In this document: positions 1 to 8,226 of the stretch, piece by piece
How the letters are laid out: each line of letters starts with the position of its first letter
Position numbering within the stretch: position 1 is the first letter of the stretch
From: Dyella dinghuensis
GTDB taxonomy: Bacteria > Pseudomonadota > Gammaproteobacteria > Xanthomonadales > Rhodanobacteraceae
DNA length: 64,000 nt
Assembly: GCF_003977615.1 (NCBI RefSeq)
Contig: NZ_RYZR01000005.1
Coordinates: forward strand, 496,001-560,000
Reading direction: 5' to 3'
Notes under the pieces: generated by a model
Databases searched by the model: none
Told to the model about the DNA's origin: nothing
What the model saw: the letters and a program-made list of their open reading frames with translations, nothing else
Program-made: the position numbers and the translations under genes

Positions 1-633
1 TCGGACTGGAACAAGCCCGATGGCTTGTATGTCATTCGTCCGCATCAGATTGAAGCGTTTCTCGCGCCACTGGCGGTCAATCGGCTGCCTGGTGTCGGCA
101 AGGTGATGGAAGCAAAGCTGGAAGCGCTCGGCATCAAGACTGTAAGTGATCTGCGCCGGATGACGCTTGCCGATCTGGAAATGCGTTTTGGCCGCTGGGG
201 CCGGCGCCTGCACGAACTTTCGCTCGGCATCGACGAACATGCGGTGCAGCCGGACCGGCCGACGCTGCAAGTTTCTGCGGAGGACACGTTCGAACACGAC
301 ATCACGCTCGACGAACTCGAGCCGCATATACGCCGCCTCGCTGAGAAAACGTGGGCGGCGCATCAGCGCGAGACGGGTCGCGTCGCACGCACCGTCGTGC
401 TGAAACTCAAGACATCGGATTTTCATACGCTGACACGCAGTTTCTCACCTGCCGTGCTTCCGGGTTCTGCTACGGAACTCGCTGATCTGGCGTGTGCGCT
501 ACGCGAGCGCGTGGAACGGCCGGCGGATAGCCGTTATCGTCTGGTTGGCGTGGGCCTGTCCGGCTTCGTGGATCAGGATAGTTTCATCGCGCAACGCGAT
601 CTTTTCGACAACGCATCGGCACATCAGACATGA
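1..633 (+). CDS. dinB: DNA polymerase IV (Y-family), C-terminal part, cut by window start
   Basis: This is the C-terminal 210 residues of a Y-family translesion polymerase; the catalytic palm lies outside the window. The frame is open from base 1. The visible part begins in the thumb with a helix-hairpin-helix-like stretch (RLPGVGKVMEAKLEALGI) followed by SDLRRM, as in DinB. The little-finger domain follows, with the DEHAVQPDRP and SAEDTFEHDI segments that contact the primer-template. The stop codon overlaps the ATG of the GH67 gene as ATGA, so the two are probably co-transcribed although their functions are unrelated. Identification is firm. Confidence 0.95.
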   Translation, partial: SDWNKPDGLYVIRPHQIEAFLAPLAVNRLPGVGKVMEAKLEALGIKTVSDLRRMTLADLEMRFGRWGRRLHELSLGIDEHAVQPDRPTLQVSAEDTFEHDITLDELEPHIRRLAEKTWAAHQRETGRVARTVVLKLKTSDFHTLTRSFSPAVLPGSATELADLACALRERVERPADSRYRLVGVGLSGFVDQDSFIAQRDLFDNASAHQT

Positions 634-2804
634 ATGCATTCATCCGTACACTCGGTTCGCTTGTATTCCTGATTGCCACGCTTCTGTGCGCAGCGCCAAC
701 CCATGCCGAAGATGGATACGATCTATGGATGCGCTATCACCTGCTCGCACCCGAACAGGTGAAACGCTATGACAGCCATGCCTCGCAGTTGATCATCGGC
801 TCCACCACACCGACACAGACGGCTACTCGCGACGAATTGCAGCGCGGGCTCAACGGATTGCTCGGCCACGCTCCGCTGCTTTCAAACGACATCAACCGCA
901 ATGGCGCCATCATCGTCGGCACACCATCATCTTCGCCGCTCATCGCGCGATTGAAACTCGATACGACAAGTTTGGGAAATGAGGGCTATCTGATCCGTAG
1001 CGTCGCGGTAGACGGCCACACCGCAACAGTCATCGTCGCCAACACGGATGTGGGCGCACTGTATGGCGCGTTCCATTTCCTACGCCTGCTGCAAACCGAG
1101 CAATCCGTCGATCACCTCGATATACATGAATCGCCACGCTTGAAGTTACGCGTGCTCGAACACTGGGACTATCTCAATGGCCAGGTGGAACGCGGTTACG
1201 CCGGCGCATCGATCTGGGATTGGTGGAAGCTCCCGGATTGGCGCGCCCCGCGCTACACCGACTACGCGCGCGCGAACGCGTCGATCGGTATCAATGGAAC
1301 GGTGCTCAACGACGTCACCGATGGCGCCACCATTCTGACGCCCACGTACCTGCAAAAAGTCGCTGCGCTGGCCGACGTGTTTCGACCCTATGGTATTCGC
1401 GTCTATCTCAGTATTCGCTTCAGCGCGCCGATTGAAATCGGCGGATTGAAGACTGCCGATCCCCTTGATCCGCAGGTACAACGCTGGTGGCGCGAGAAAG
1501 CCGATGAGATCTACCGGATCATTCCAGACTTCGGCGGCTTTCTCGTGAAGGCCAATTCGGAAGGTCAACCCGGCCCGGAAGATTACGGCCGTACGCACGC
1601 CGATGGCGCGAACGTGCTCGCCGATGCAGTTGCGCCGCATGGCGGCATCGTTATGTGGCGCACATTCGTTTATTCGCAGAACAATCCGGATGATCGTGCG
1701 AAGCAGGCTTACGAAGAATTCAAACCACTCGACGGCCGCTTTCGCTCTAATGTGATCTTGCCGGTGAAGAACGGCCCTATCGATTTTCAGCCGCGCGAAC
1801 CGTTCCATCCGCTCTTCGGTGCGATGCCGAAAACGCCGCTGATGATGGAATTTGAAATCACCAAGGAATACCTCGGCTTCGCGACGCACCTTGTTTATCT
1901 GGGACCGCTCTATGAGGAAGTGCTCTCTGCCGACACCATGGTGCACGGGAAAGGCTCAATCGTAGCGAAAGTGATCGACGGTTCGCTGGAGGGCCATACG
2001 TTAACGGGCATGACCGGCGACTCGAACATCGGCACCGATCGCAACTGGACCGGATCGGATTTCAATCAGGCCAACTGGTACGTGTTCGGCCGATTGGCGT
2101 GGAATCCTACGCTCTCATCGCGCGCGATTGCCGACGAATGGGTACGCATGACGTTCACGAACAACAACGCGTTCGTCAAACCCGTTGTCGACATGATGAT
2201 GGGCTCGCGTGAAGCAGTGGTCGATTACATGACGCCGCTTGGTTTGGTTCACCTGATGGGGCCGGGCCACCATTACGGACCCGCGCCGTGGGATGCGAGC
2301 GAATCGCGCGCGGATTGGCGTCCCGTCTACTATCACCGCGCCGATCATGAGGGCATTGGCTTTGATCGAACCAGCACGGGCAGCGATGCCGTTGCGCAAT
2401 ATGCACCGCCGGTCGCGGAACAATTCAACGATCTGAAACAGACGCCCGAGCAATTTCTGCTCTTTTTCCATCACGTGCCATGGGATTACCGGATGCGTTC
2501 GGGCCAGACGCTGTGGTACGAACTGGTGGCACATTACTCGCAAGGCGTCGACGACGTAAAACAGATGCGCGAAACGTGGCGTCATATGGACGGCTATATC
2601 GACGATCAGCGTTATCAGCAAGTCGCCTCCTTCCTCGCTATCCAGCAAAAAGAGGCGCAATGGTGGCGCGATGCGTGCATCGCTTATTTCCAGAGCATCT
2701 CGGGGCTGCCATTGCCACCGGGCTATGCGCCGCCAGAAAAGTCGCTCAAATACTACGAATCGCTCACCTTCCCCTTCGTTCCGGGCTATTCGTCGTGGCA
2801 ATAA
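630..2804 (+). CDS. aguA: secreted GH67 alpha-glucuronidase
   Basis: A 724-residue glycoside hydrolase family 67 enzyme that removes (4-O-methyl)glucuronic acid from the ends of xylo-oligosaccharides. Residues 1-26 form a signal peptide ending THA before EDGYDLW, so it should act in the periplasm or outside the cell. The core has the family segment GFLVKANSEGQPGPEDYGRT; Glu311, Asp385 and probably Glu413 (in TKEYLG) line up by spacing with the catalytic acids of the Cellvibrio enzyme, which is an inference made without an alignment. Length matches the family. The start overlaps the dinB stop by 4 bases. No other xylan gene lies in the window, which is odd for this enzyme. Confidence 0.93.
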   Translation: MNAFIRTLGSLVFLIATLLCAAPTHAEDGYDLWMRYHLLAPEQVKRYDSHASQLIIGSTTPTQTATRDELQRGLNGLLGHAPLLSNDINRNGAIIVGTPSSSPLIARLKLDTTSLGNEGYLIRSVAVDGHTATVIVANTDVGALYGAFHFLRLLQTEQSVDHLDIHESPRLKLRVLEHWDYLNGQVERGYAGASIWDWWKLPDWRAPRYTDYARANASIGINGTVLNDVTDGATILTPTYLQKVAALADVFRPYGIRVYLSIRFSAPIEIGGLKTADPLDPQVQRWWREKADEIYRIIPDFGGFLVKANSEGQPGPEDYGRTHADGANVLADAVAPHGGIVMWRTFVYSQNNPDDRAKQAYEEFKPLDGRFRSNVILPVKNGPIDFQPREPFHPLFGAMPKTPLMMEFEITKEYLGFATHLVYLGPLYEEVLSADTMVHGKGSIVAKVIDGSLEGHTLTGMTGDSNIGTDRNWTGSDFNQANWYVFGRLAWNPTLSSRAIADEWVRMTFTNNNAFVKPVVDMMMGSREAVVDYMTPLGLVHLMGPGHHYGPAPWDASESRADWRPVYYHRADHEGIGFDRTSTGSDAVAQYAPPVAEQFNDLKQTPEQFLLFFHHVPWDYRMRSGQTLWYELVAHYSQGVDDVKQMRETWRHMDGYIDDQRYQQVASFLAIQQKEAQWWRDACIAYFQSISGLPLPPGYAPPEKSLKYYESLTFPFVPGYSSWQ

Positions 2805-2808
2805 AAAC

Positions 2809-2837
2809 AAAAGGGCCCGGATAATCCGGGCCCTTTT
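2809..2837. terminator. bidirectional rho-independent terminator between aguA and lpd
   Basis: A 13-bp perfect stem (AAAAGGGCCCGGA / TCCGGGCCCTTTT) with a 3-base loop. A run of A precedes it and a run of T follows, so it can serve both converging genes. Confidence 0.9.
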
Positions 2838-2860
2838 GCATCTGCATAACGCTACAAGCG

Positions 2861-4702
2861 TTACTTCTTTTTCGGCATATACAAATCGGTGATGGTGCCC
2901 TCGTAGGCTTCCGCCGCCATGCCCACCGATTCGCTCAAGGTCGGATGCGGATGGATGGTGAGGCCGATATCCGCCGCTTCGCTGCCCATTTCGATGGCGA
3001 GCGCGACTTCGGAAATCAGATCGCCCGCGTGCGGACCGATGATGGCGCCGCCGACGATGCGATGCGTTTCTTCGTCGAAGATCAGCTTGGTGAAGCCTTC
3101 GGTGCGATCGATGCCGATCGCGCGGCCACTGGCGGCCCACGGGAATTTGCCCACGCCGACCTTCAAGCCTTTCTCTTTCGCCTCGCGCTCGGTGACGCCG
3201 ACCCATGCCACTTCCGGATCGGTGTACGCGACGGACGGAATCACGCGCGCGTCGAAATAGCTCTTCTGACCGGCGACGACTTCGGCGGCGACTTTCGCTT
3301 CATGCGTGGCTTTATGCGCCAGCATCGGCTGGCCGACGATATCGCCGATAGCGAAGATGTGCTTCACGTTGGTGCGCATCTGCGTATCGACGTCGATGAA
3401 GCCACGATCCGTGACGGCAACACCCGCTTTCTCTACACCGATCTTCTTGCCATTCGGCGTACGGCCCACGGCGACCAAGACGCGATCGAACACGGTGGTC
3501 GCAGGAATGTTTTCGCCTTCGTAGCTGACTTCGATGCCTTTCTTTGTCGCCTTCGCCTCGACCACTTTGGTCTTGAGGTGAATACCCTTGAGCTTGCCGC
3601 CCAGACGTTTGGCGAGCGGCTTGATCAGATCGGCATCGGTGCCCGGAATGATCTGGTCCATGAATTCGACCACGGTCACTTCGCTGCCGAGCGCGGAGTA
3701 CACGGTCGCCATTTCCAGACCGATGATGCCGCCACCGACGACCAGCAGTTTCGCCGGCACGTCCTTGATTTCCAGCGCGCCGGTGGAATCGACGATGCGA
3801 TCGTCGTCCCACGGGAAGGCAGGCAGCTTCACCGACTGCGAGCCCGCCGCGATGATGGCGTATTCGAAGCGGATGAGTTTCTTGCCGTCGGCGGTTTCCA
3901 CTTCCAGTTCGTTCGGCGACACGAAGGTACCGACACCCTGCACAACGCGCACTTTGCGCTGCTTCGCCATGCTGGCGAGACCGCCAGTGAGCTGGCCGAC
4001 CACCTTGGTCTTGAAGCTGCGCAGCTTGTCGATGTCGATCTTGGGTTTGCCGAAGGTGATGCCGTGTGCGGCCATCGCATCGGCTTCGTCGATCACGGCT
4101 GCAGCGTGCAGCAATGCCTTGGACGGAATGCAGCCGACATTGAGGCACACACCGCCGAGCGTGGCGTGGCGTTCAACCAGCACGGTGTCGACGCCAAGAT
4201 CGGCCGCACGGAAGGCAGCCGTATAGCCGCCCGGGCCGGAACCCAGCACGACGAGTTTGCATTCGATATCGGCGGCTCTTCCCGTTGAAGTCGCCGCTTG
4301 CGGCGCCTTTGCCTCCTCTCCCCTCTGGGGAGAGGATTGAGGTGAGAGGGCAGCGCTTGCGGGAGACGGGCTAGTGCCACTCGCTTTCGTGGAAGTACTT
4401 GGCGAGGGCAACCCCTCACCCCGGCCCTCTCCCCGTGGGGGAGAGGGAGTGTTGGCTTCGGCGGACGTTTCAAGCACCGCAATCACGGCACCTTCGGAAA
4501 CCTCATCGCCCACCTTGAGCTTGAGTTCCTTGATGACACCCGATGCGCTGGCGGGAATTTCCATCGTCGCCTTGTCGGATTCGAGCGTGATCAGGCTTTG
4601 CTCTTTCTCGACCTTGTCGCCGACTTTCACCAGCACTTCGATCACCGGCACGTTGTCGTGACCGCCGATATCGGGGACTTTCAATTCAATGGTATTGGCC
4701 AT
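2861..4702 (-). CDS. lpdA: dihydrolipoyl dehydrogenase (E3) with N-terminal lipoyl domain
   Basis: E3 of the pyruvate dehydrogenase complex; it reoxidises dihydrolipoamide and passes electrons through FAD to NAD+. Residues 1-80 are a lipoyl domain with Lys44 in ESDKATME. A linker of about residues 81-145 follows, then the FAD site GSGPGG at about 154-159, the redox disulfide Cys186/Cys191 in GGVCLNVGCIPSK, an NAD site (VVGGGIIGLE) and the C-terminal His586/Glu591 pair in HPHPTLSE. At 613 residues it is longer than plain E3 (about 475) because of the lipoyl domain. The linker is translated through two inverted REP-like palindromes, which give the low-complexity segments PSPPRGEGRGEG and SPQSSPQRGEE. 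It starts 14 bases after the aceF stop, as an operon. Confidence 0.97.
   Translation of the reverse strand: MANTIELKVPDIGGHDNVPVIEVLVKVGDKVEKEQSLITLESDKATMEIPASASGVIKELKLKVGDEVSEGAVIAVLETSAEANTPSPPRGEGRGEGLPSPSTSTKASGTSPSPASAALSPQSSPQRGEEAKAPQAATSTGRAADIECKLVVLGSGPGGYTAAFRAADLGVDTVLVERHATLGGVCLNVGCIPSKALLHAAAVIDEADAMAAHGITFGKPKIDIDKLRSFKTKVVGQLTGGLASMAKQRKVRVVQGVGTFVSPNELEVETADGKKLIRFEYAIIAAGSQSVKLPAFPWDDDRIVDSTGALEIKDVPAKLLVVGGGIIGLEMATVYSALGSEVTVVEFMDQIIPGTDADLIKPLAKRLGGKLKGIHLKTKVVEAKATKKGIEVSYEGENIPATTVFDRVLVAVGRTPNGKKIGVEKAGVAVTDRGFIDVDTQMRTNVKHIFAIGDIVGQPMLAHKATHEAKVAAEVVAGQKSYFDARVIPSVAYTDPEVAWVGVTEREAKEKGLKVGVGKFPWAASGRAIGIDRTEGFTKLIFDEETHRIVGGAIIGPHAGDLISEVALAIEMGSEAADIGLTIHPHPTLSESVGMAAEAYEGTITDLYMPKKK
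4313..4447. repeat. inverted pair of REP-like palindromes inside the lpdA coding sequence
   Basis: Two hairpin elements in opposite orientation. One has stem CCCTCTCCCC / GGGGAGAGGG at 4425-4447, preceded by CCCCTCACCCCGG. The other has stem CCTCTCCCC / GGGGAGAGG at 4315-4335, followed by ATTGAGGTGAGAGGG, the near reverse complement of the first flank. Such C-rich palindromes normally lie between genes in proteobacteria. Here both are read in frame as roughly residues 86-130 of the E3 linker. Confidence 0.8.
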
Positions 4703-4716
4703 GACGACGCTCCCTG

Positions 4717-6087
4717 TCAGAGCAACAGACGACGAATGTCGCCCAGCTGCGTGGCGAGGAAGGACGCAAAGCGCGCGGCAAGTGCACCGTCGATGACGCG
4801 GTGGTCATAGCTGAGCGAGAGCGGCAGGATCAGGCGCGGCGCGAATTCCTTGCCGTTCCACACGGGCTTGGTCTGCGCTTTGGACACACCGAGGATGGCC
4901 ACTTCCGGCGCGTTGACGATCGGCGTGAACGCCGTGCCGCCGATGCCGCCGAGCGAGGAGATCGAGAAGCAGCCACCCGACATGTCGTTCGGACCAAGCT
5001 TCTTGTCGCGCGCCTTCTTGGAAATCTCGCCCAGTTCAGCGGCCAGATCCAGCAAACCTTTCTTGTCGCAATCGCGAATCACCGGTACGACCAGACCATC
5101 GGGCGTATCGACGGCAATACCGATGTGGAAGTACTTCTTGAGCACCAGCTTCTCGCCGCTCTCATCAAGCGACGCATTGAACGTCGGGAATTTCTTCAGC
5201 GCCGCGACGACTGCCTTGATCTGGAACACGAGCGGCGTGACTTTCAGATCCTTGTTCTCTTCGCCGAGCTTCTTGCGGAAGGCTTCCAGCTCGGTGATGT
5301 CGGCATCTTCGTGCTGGGTGACGTGCGGAATCATCGCCCAGTTGCGCGCAAGGTTCGCGCCGGAAATCTTCTGGATGCGCGACAACTGCTTTTCTTCGAT
5401 CTCGCCGAACTTGGCGAAGTCGACTTTCGGCCACGGCAGCAGATTGAGACCGCCACCCGATACAGCGCCACCGGAAACCGGACGCGCACCGGAAGCGAGC
5501 GCATGCTTGACGTACGCGGTGACGTCTTCGCGCACGATGCGGCCGCCACGGCTGCTGCCCTTCACCTGATGGATATCCACGCCCAGTTCGCGAGCGAAGG
5601 CGCGGATGGCAGGACTGGCATACGGTGCGTCGCCCGGCATGACGAGTTTGGCGTCGATCGGCGGACGCGCCTGCGGCGATGCATCACCTTCGGGCACATT
5701 GCCAGGCAGGACGCTGCGGCCGCCTTGCGGTGCGGGTTCTTCCTTCACCTGCGGCGCGGGCGCCGGGACTGGTGCGGGTGCCGGCGCTTTTTTCTCGGCA
5801 GCCGGTTCGCTCTTGGCGGGACTGGGTGCCGGTGCGGCAGCGGCGTCTTCGGCTTCGATCATGGCGATGACGGCGCCTTCGGACACTTCGTCACCCACCT
5901 TCAATTTGATTTCCTTCACCACGCCGGCGAACGGCGCGGGGACTTCCATCGTCGCTTTGTCCGACTCCAGGGTGATCAGGCTTTGATCTTTCTCGACTTT
6001 GTCGCCGGGCTTGATCAACACCTCGATAACGGGAACGTCGGCGTTGCCACCGATATCGGGGACGCGGACTTCTTTCAGGTCAGCCAT
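4717..6087 (-). CDS. aceF: pyruvate dehydrogenase E2, dihydrolipoamide acetyltransferase
   Basis: The 456-residue core of the pyruvate dehydrogenase complex; it moves acetyl groups from lipoamide to CoA. It has a single lipoyl domain (1-80, Lys44 in ESDKATME), a long Ala/Pro-rich linker (about 85-145) and a peripheral subunit-binding domain (about 152-188, [16 protein letters not shown] to GRIVREDV). The C-terminal catalytic domain carries the DHRVIDG motif, with catalytic His429 and Asp433. E. coli E2 has three lipoyl domains; here one is on E2 and another on E3. Its E1 partner, aceE, lies about 16 kb away. It is probably transcribed with lpdA from a promoter near the palindrome at 6205-6218. 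Confidence 0.97.
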   Translation of the reverse strand: MADLKEVRVPDIGGNADVPVIEVLIKPGDKVEKDQSLITLESDKATMEVPAPFAGVVKEIKLKVGDEVSEGAVIAMIEAEDAAAAPAPSPAKSEPAAEKKAPAPAPVPAPAPQVKEEPAPQGGRSVLPGNVPEGDASPQARPPIDAKLVMPGDAPYASPAIRAFARELGVDIHQVKGSSRGGRIVREDVTAYVKHALASGARPVSGGAVSGGGLNLLPWPKVDFAKFGEIEEKQLSRIQKISGANLARNWAMIPHVTQHEDADITELEAFRKKLGEENKDLKVTPLVFQIKAVVAALKKFPTFNASLDESGEKLVLKKYFHIGIAVDTPDGLVVPVIRDCDKKGLLDLAAELGEISKKARDKKLGPNDMSGGCFSISSLGGIGGTAFTPIVNAPEVAILGVSKAQTKPVWNGKEFAPRLILPLSLSYDHRVIDGALAARFASFLATQLGDIRRLLL

Positions 6088-6204
6088 GATTTCTCCTGCA
6101 AATCCAAGGCGACCGCGATGGGGGAGGCGGGGGCGGCCGCAAGGCTTCCATCATAGCAACCGACGCCCAACTCGGACATGGCAAATCGGCCCAAATAGGC
6201 CATG

Positions 6205-6218
6205 CGCATACGTATGCG
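6205..6218. promoter_or_regulatory. 14-bp palindrome upstream of aceF-lpdA, candidate operator
   Basis: CGCATACGTATGCG is a perfect palindrome 118 bases upstream of the aceF start. The 12-mer CATACGTATGCG occurs identically upstream of aceE, and the core ATACGTAT occurs again directly before maeB. The role as an operator is inferred from this sharing. Confidence 0.5.
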
Positions 6219-6228
6219 GGGGTTTGAC

Positions 6229-7065
6229 CTACTCGTGCGCCACGGATTTGCCGACGATATGCACGTCGCGCTGCGGGTACGGAATGCTGATACCGGCCGC
6301 ATCGAAGCCCTCTTTCAGCGCGCGCAGGAAGTCGGTCTGCGCGGGCCAGAAATCGGTGGTTCGCGTATAGGCGCGTAACAAAAGATAGACGGCGCTGTCG
6401 CCCAGGCTGTCGGTCCACACCGTGGGCGCGGGGTCTTTCAGGATGCGTGCGTCGGCTTCGAACAGCCTGTTTGCCACCGCGATGGCTTTGCCGATGTCAT
6501 CGCCATAGCCGATACCCACGCGCAACTCGAAGCGCCGCGTGCCGCGCCGATTGAAATTGATGATGGCGTCACCGCCGATCTTCGCGTTCGGCACCACCGC
6601 TTCGCGGTTGTCCGACATCACGAGCTGTGTGTGCATCAGGTTGATGCTTTCTACGCTGCCTTCCACGCCGCCCGCGCGAATGAAATCGCCGACGCGGAAC
6701 GGGCGGAAGATGATCAGCAGCACACCCCAGGCAAGATTGCTCAGCGAACCCTGCAAGGCCAGGCCGATGGCGATACCGCCAGCACCGAGTGCAGCGAGCA
6801 AGGGCGCGCCCGGAACGCCCGCCGTCTGCAGCACCATGACGGCCAGCACGATCAGCAGCACGCCATACATCAGATTGCGCAGGAATCCACTGAGCGTGGG
6901 ATCGACTTGCGCACGCTGCATCGCTCGTTGCAGCAGATTCGCCAGCCGTGCCGACAGCCACATGCCGATCAGCAATACGATCAGCGCACCTAGCCACTTG
7001 GGACCGTGCTGCTTGAGAAGCGCCGATAGGTCGTCGAGGGAGAGCTGCAGAAGATGATCGAACAT
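6229..7065 (-). CDS. mscS: MscS-family small-conductance mechanosensitive channel
   Basis: A 278-residue inner-membrane channel that should open under hypo-osmotic stress to release solutes. The N-terminus has three hydrophobic helices (about 22-42, 62-84 and 88-110). The third is Gly/Ala-rich (LLAALGAGGIAIGLALQGSL), the pore helix pattern of MscS. It runs into the beta-domain signature FRPFRVGDFIRAGGVEGSVESI and NAKIGGDAIINFN. Size and layout are close to E. coli MscS (286). It lies in the same direction as aceF but 141 bases upstream of it, so it may or may not share transcription. The subfamily cannot be fixed by eye. Confidence 0.93.
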   Translation of the reverse strand: MFDHLLQLSLDDLSALLKQHGPKWLGALIVLLIGMWLSARLANLLQRAMQRAQVDPTLSGFLRNLMYGVLLIVLAVMVLQTAGVPGAPLLAALGAGGIAIGLALQGSLSNLAWGVLLIIFRPFRVGDFIRAGGVEGSVESINLMHTQLVMSDNREAVVPNAKIGGDAIINFNRRGTRRFELRVGIGYGDDIGKAIAVANRLFEADARILKDPAPTVWTDSLGDSAVYLLLRAYTRTTDFWPAQTDFLRALKEGFDAAGISIPYPQRDVHIVGKSVAHE

Positions 7066-7123
7066 GACGCAATCCGTCGCGGAACTGCCTAAAGCCTAGC
7101 AGCCTGCGAGTAAACCGGTAGGC

Positions 7124-7151
7124 AAAAAAAAGCCCGGCTGGGAACCGGGCT
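7124..7151 (-). terminator. rho-independent terminator of the first DUF2884 gene
   Basis: Read on the minus strand, AGCCCGG / CCGGGCT forms a 7-bp stem with a 7-base loop and is followed by eight T. It lies 46 bases after the stop of the DUF2884 gene. Confidence 0.88.
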
Positions 7152-7196
7152 CACATGACTGTCCATGCTGGGGGAAAGCATGGTCGCGGGGGGTCA

Positions 7197-8000
7197 CTAG
7201 CGTTGGGCGTATTGCCTTGCCTTGTCGAGACGGTCCGTGTCCGAAGAGAGAAGCTGAAGCCGCTCGCCATGGGCGAGACGGAACTGGAATTGCTGTTGCA
7301 GGCGATCGAGATCGGTCAGGCGCGGGCACACTTCCTGTGCGCGCTGCGCGAGCTGTTCGGCGGGTTCGGTGAGTGCTTTTTGCAGGGAGTTTTCCAGTGA
7401 GCTCGTGCGTGCCTGCAAGCTGGCCATCCGGCTGGAGTCGCCGCTGAGCGCGTCGGCTACGACGTTGCGCATCACGTCACCCGTCATGTCGGCGACGGTT
7501 TGCTGCATGTCGGCGCCGAACGCACGATCGTCGTCATCGGCTTTCCACTCGCCCTTGTCGAGGCCGTTTTCGATCATTTGCAGCGCGACGACTTCTTTTT
7601 CGTGGAGCGATTGCTGATAGCGCAGGCGTTCATCGCTGTTTTCCGCAAACGTCGCCACCACGGTGGAAAGTGCCGAGTAACCGATGTTCACGCCATCGCG
7701 CGCAATCGCTGCGATGGTGGGTACGAGTTCGCGCACCTGTTGTTCGTAATCGCGCAGACGCGCTGCGTCGGCGCTGGACACTGCCACGTCCCGTCCGTCG
7801 ACGCGCAATTGTCCGTTGTGCATGAAGACATCGCCCGGCGTGCCATGGTCGCGCGTAAAGGCAATGCCATCGGGTTTGATCTGCACGTCGTACTGAGTGT
7901 TGTAGGTGCACTGAAAGCTTGCGTGCGTATCCGCAGCCTGCGCGCCGCACGTCGCGGCGAGGCCTGCAACCGCGGCAACAAAAATGACATGACGATGCAT
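7197..8000 (-). CDS. exported DUF2884 (YggN-like) protein
   Basis: A 267-residue protein with a signal peptide (MHRHVIFVAAVAGLAATCGAQA, cleavage before ADTHAS). The mature part begins with a Cys-containing beta segment (FQCTYNTQYDVQIKPDGIAFTRD), then VDGRDVAVSSADAARLRDYEQQVRELVP and a long helical C-terminal half ending in EVCPRLTDLDRLQQQFQFRL. This is the pattern of DUF2884, whose function is unknown. I chose the ATG at 8000 because a GGAGGG motif lies 8 bases upstream; the longer reading frame uses an unconvincing TTG. A paralog with the same layout sits at 12421-13173. It is transcribed alone between a divergent gene and its own terminator. Confidence 0.85.
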   Translation of the reverse strand: MHRHVIFVAAVAGLAATCGAQAADTHASFQCTYNTQYDVQIKPDGIAFTRDHGTPGDVFMHNGQLRVDGRDVAVSSADAARLRDYEQQVRELVPTIAAIARDGVNIGYSALSTVVATFAENSDERLRYQQSLHEKEVVALQMIENGLDKGEWKADDDDRAFGADMQQTVADMTGDVMRNVVADALSGDSSRMASLQARTSSLENSLQKALTEPAEQLAQRAQEVCPRLTDLDRLQQQFQFRLAHGERLQLLSSDTDRLDKARQYAQR

Positions 8001-8226
8001 GAGCGACTCCCTCCTCAAGGCACACGAATGGGTCCTAACGCGTGCTTGGATGCGTCCCGACTTGCATAGGGTTTAACACCGGAGTGCATCGCAGCATGGG
8101 CCGTACGTCATCCCCGTGCCATCGGTCATAGAGCAAGCGTTTTGCCCGATGGCGCAGCGCACATAGGAAAACGGCCGGGCGCGCGATAAGTTGGACTACT
8201 GGGACGCGGACAGGGGCGACACACAC

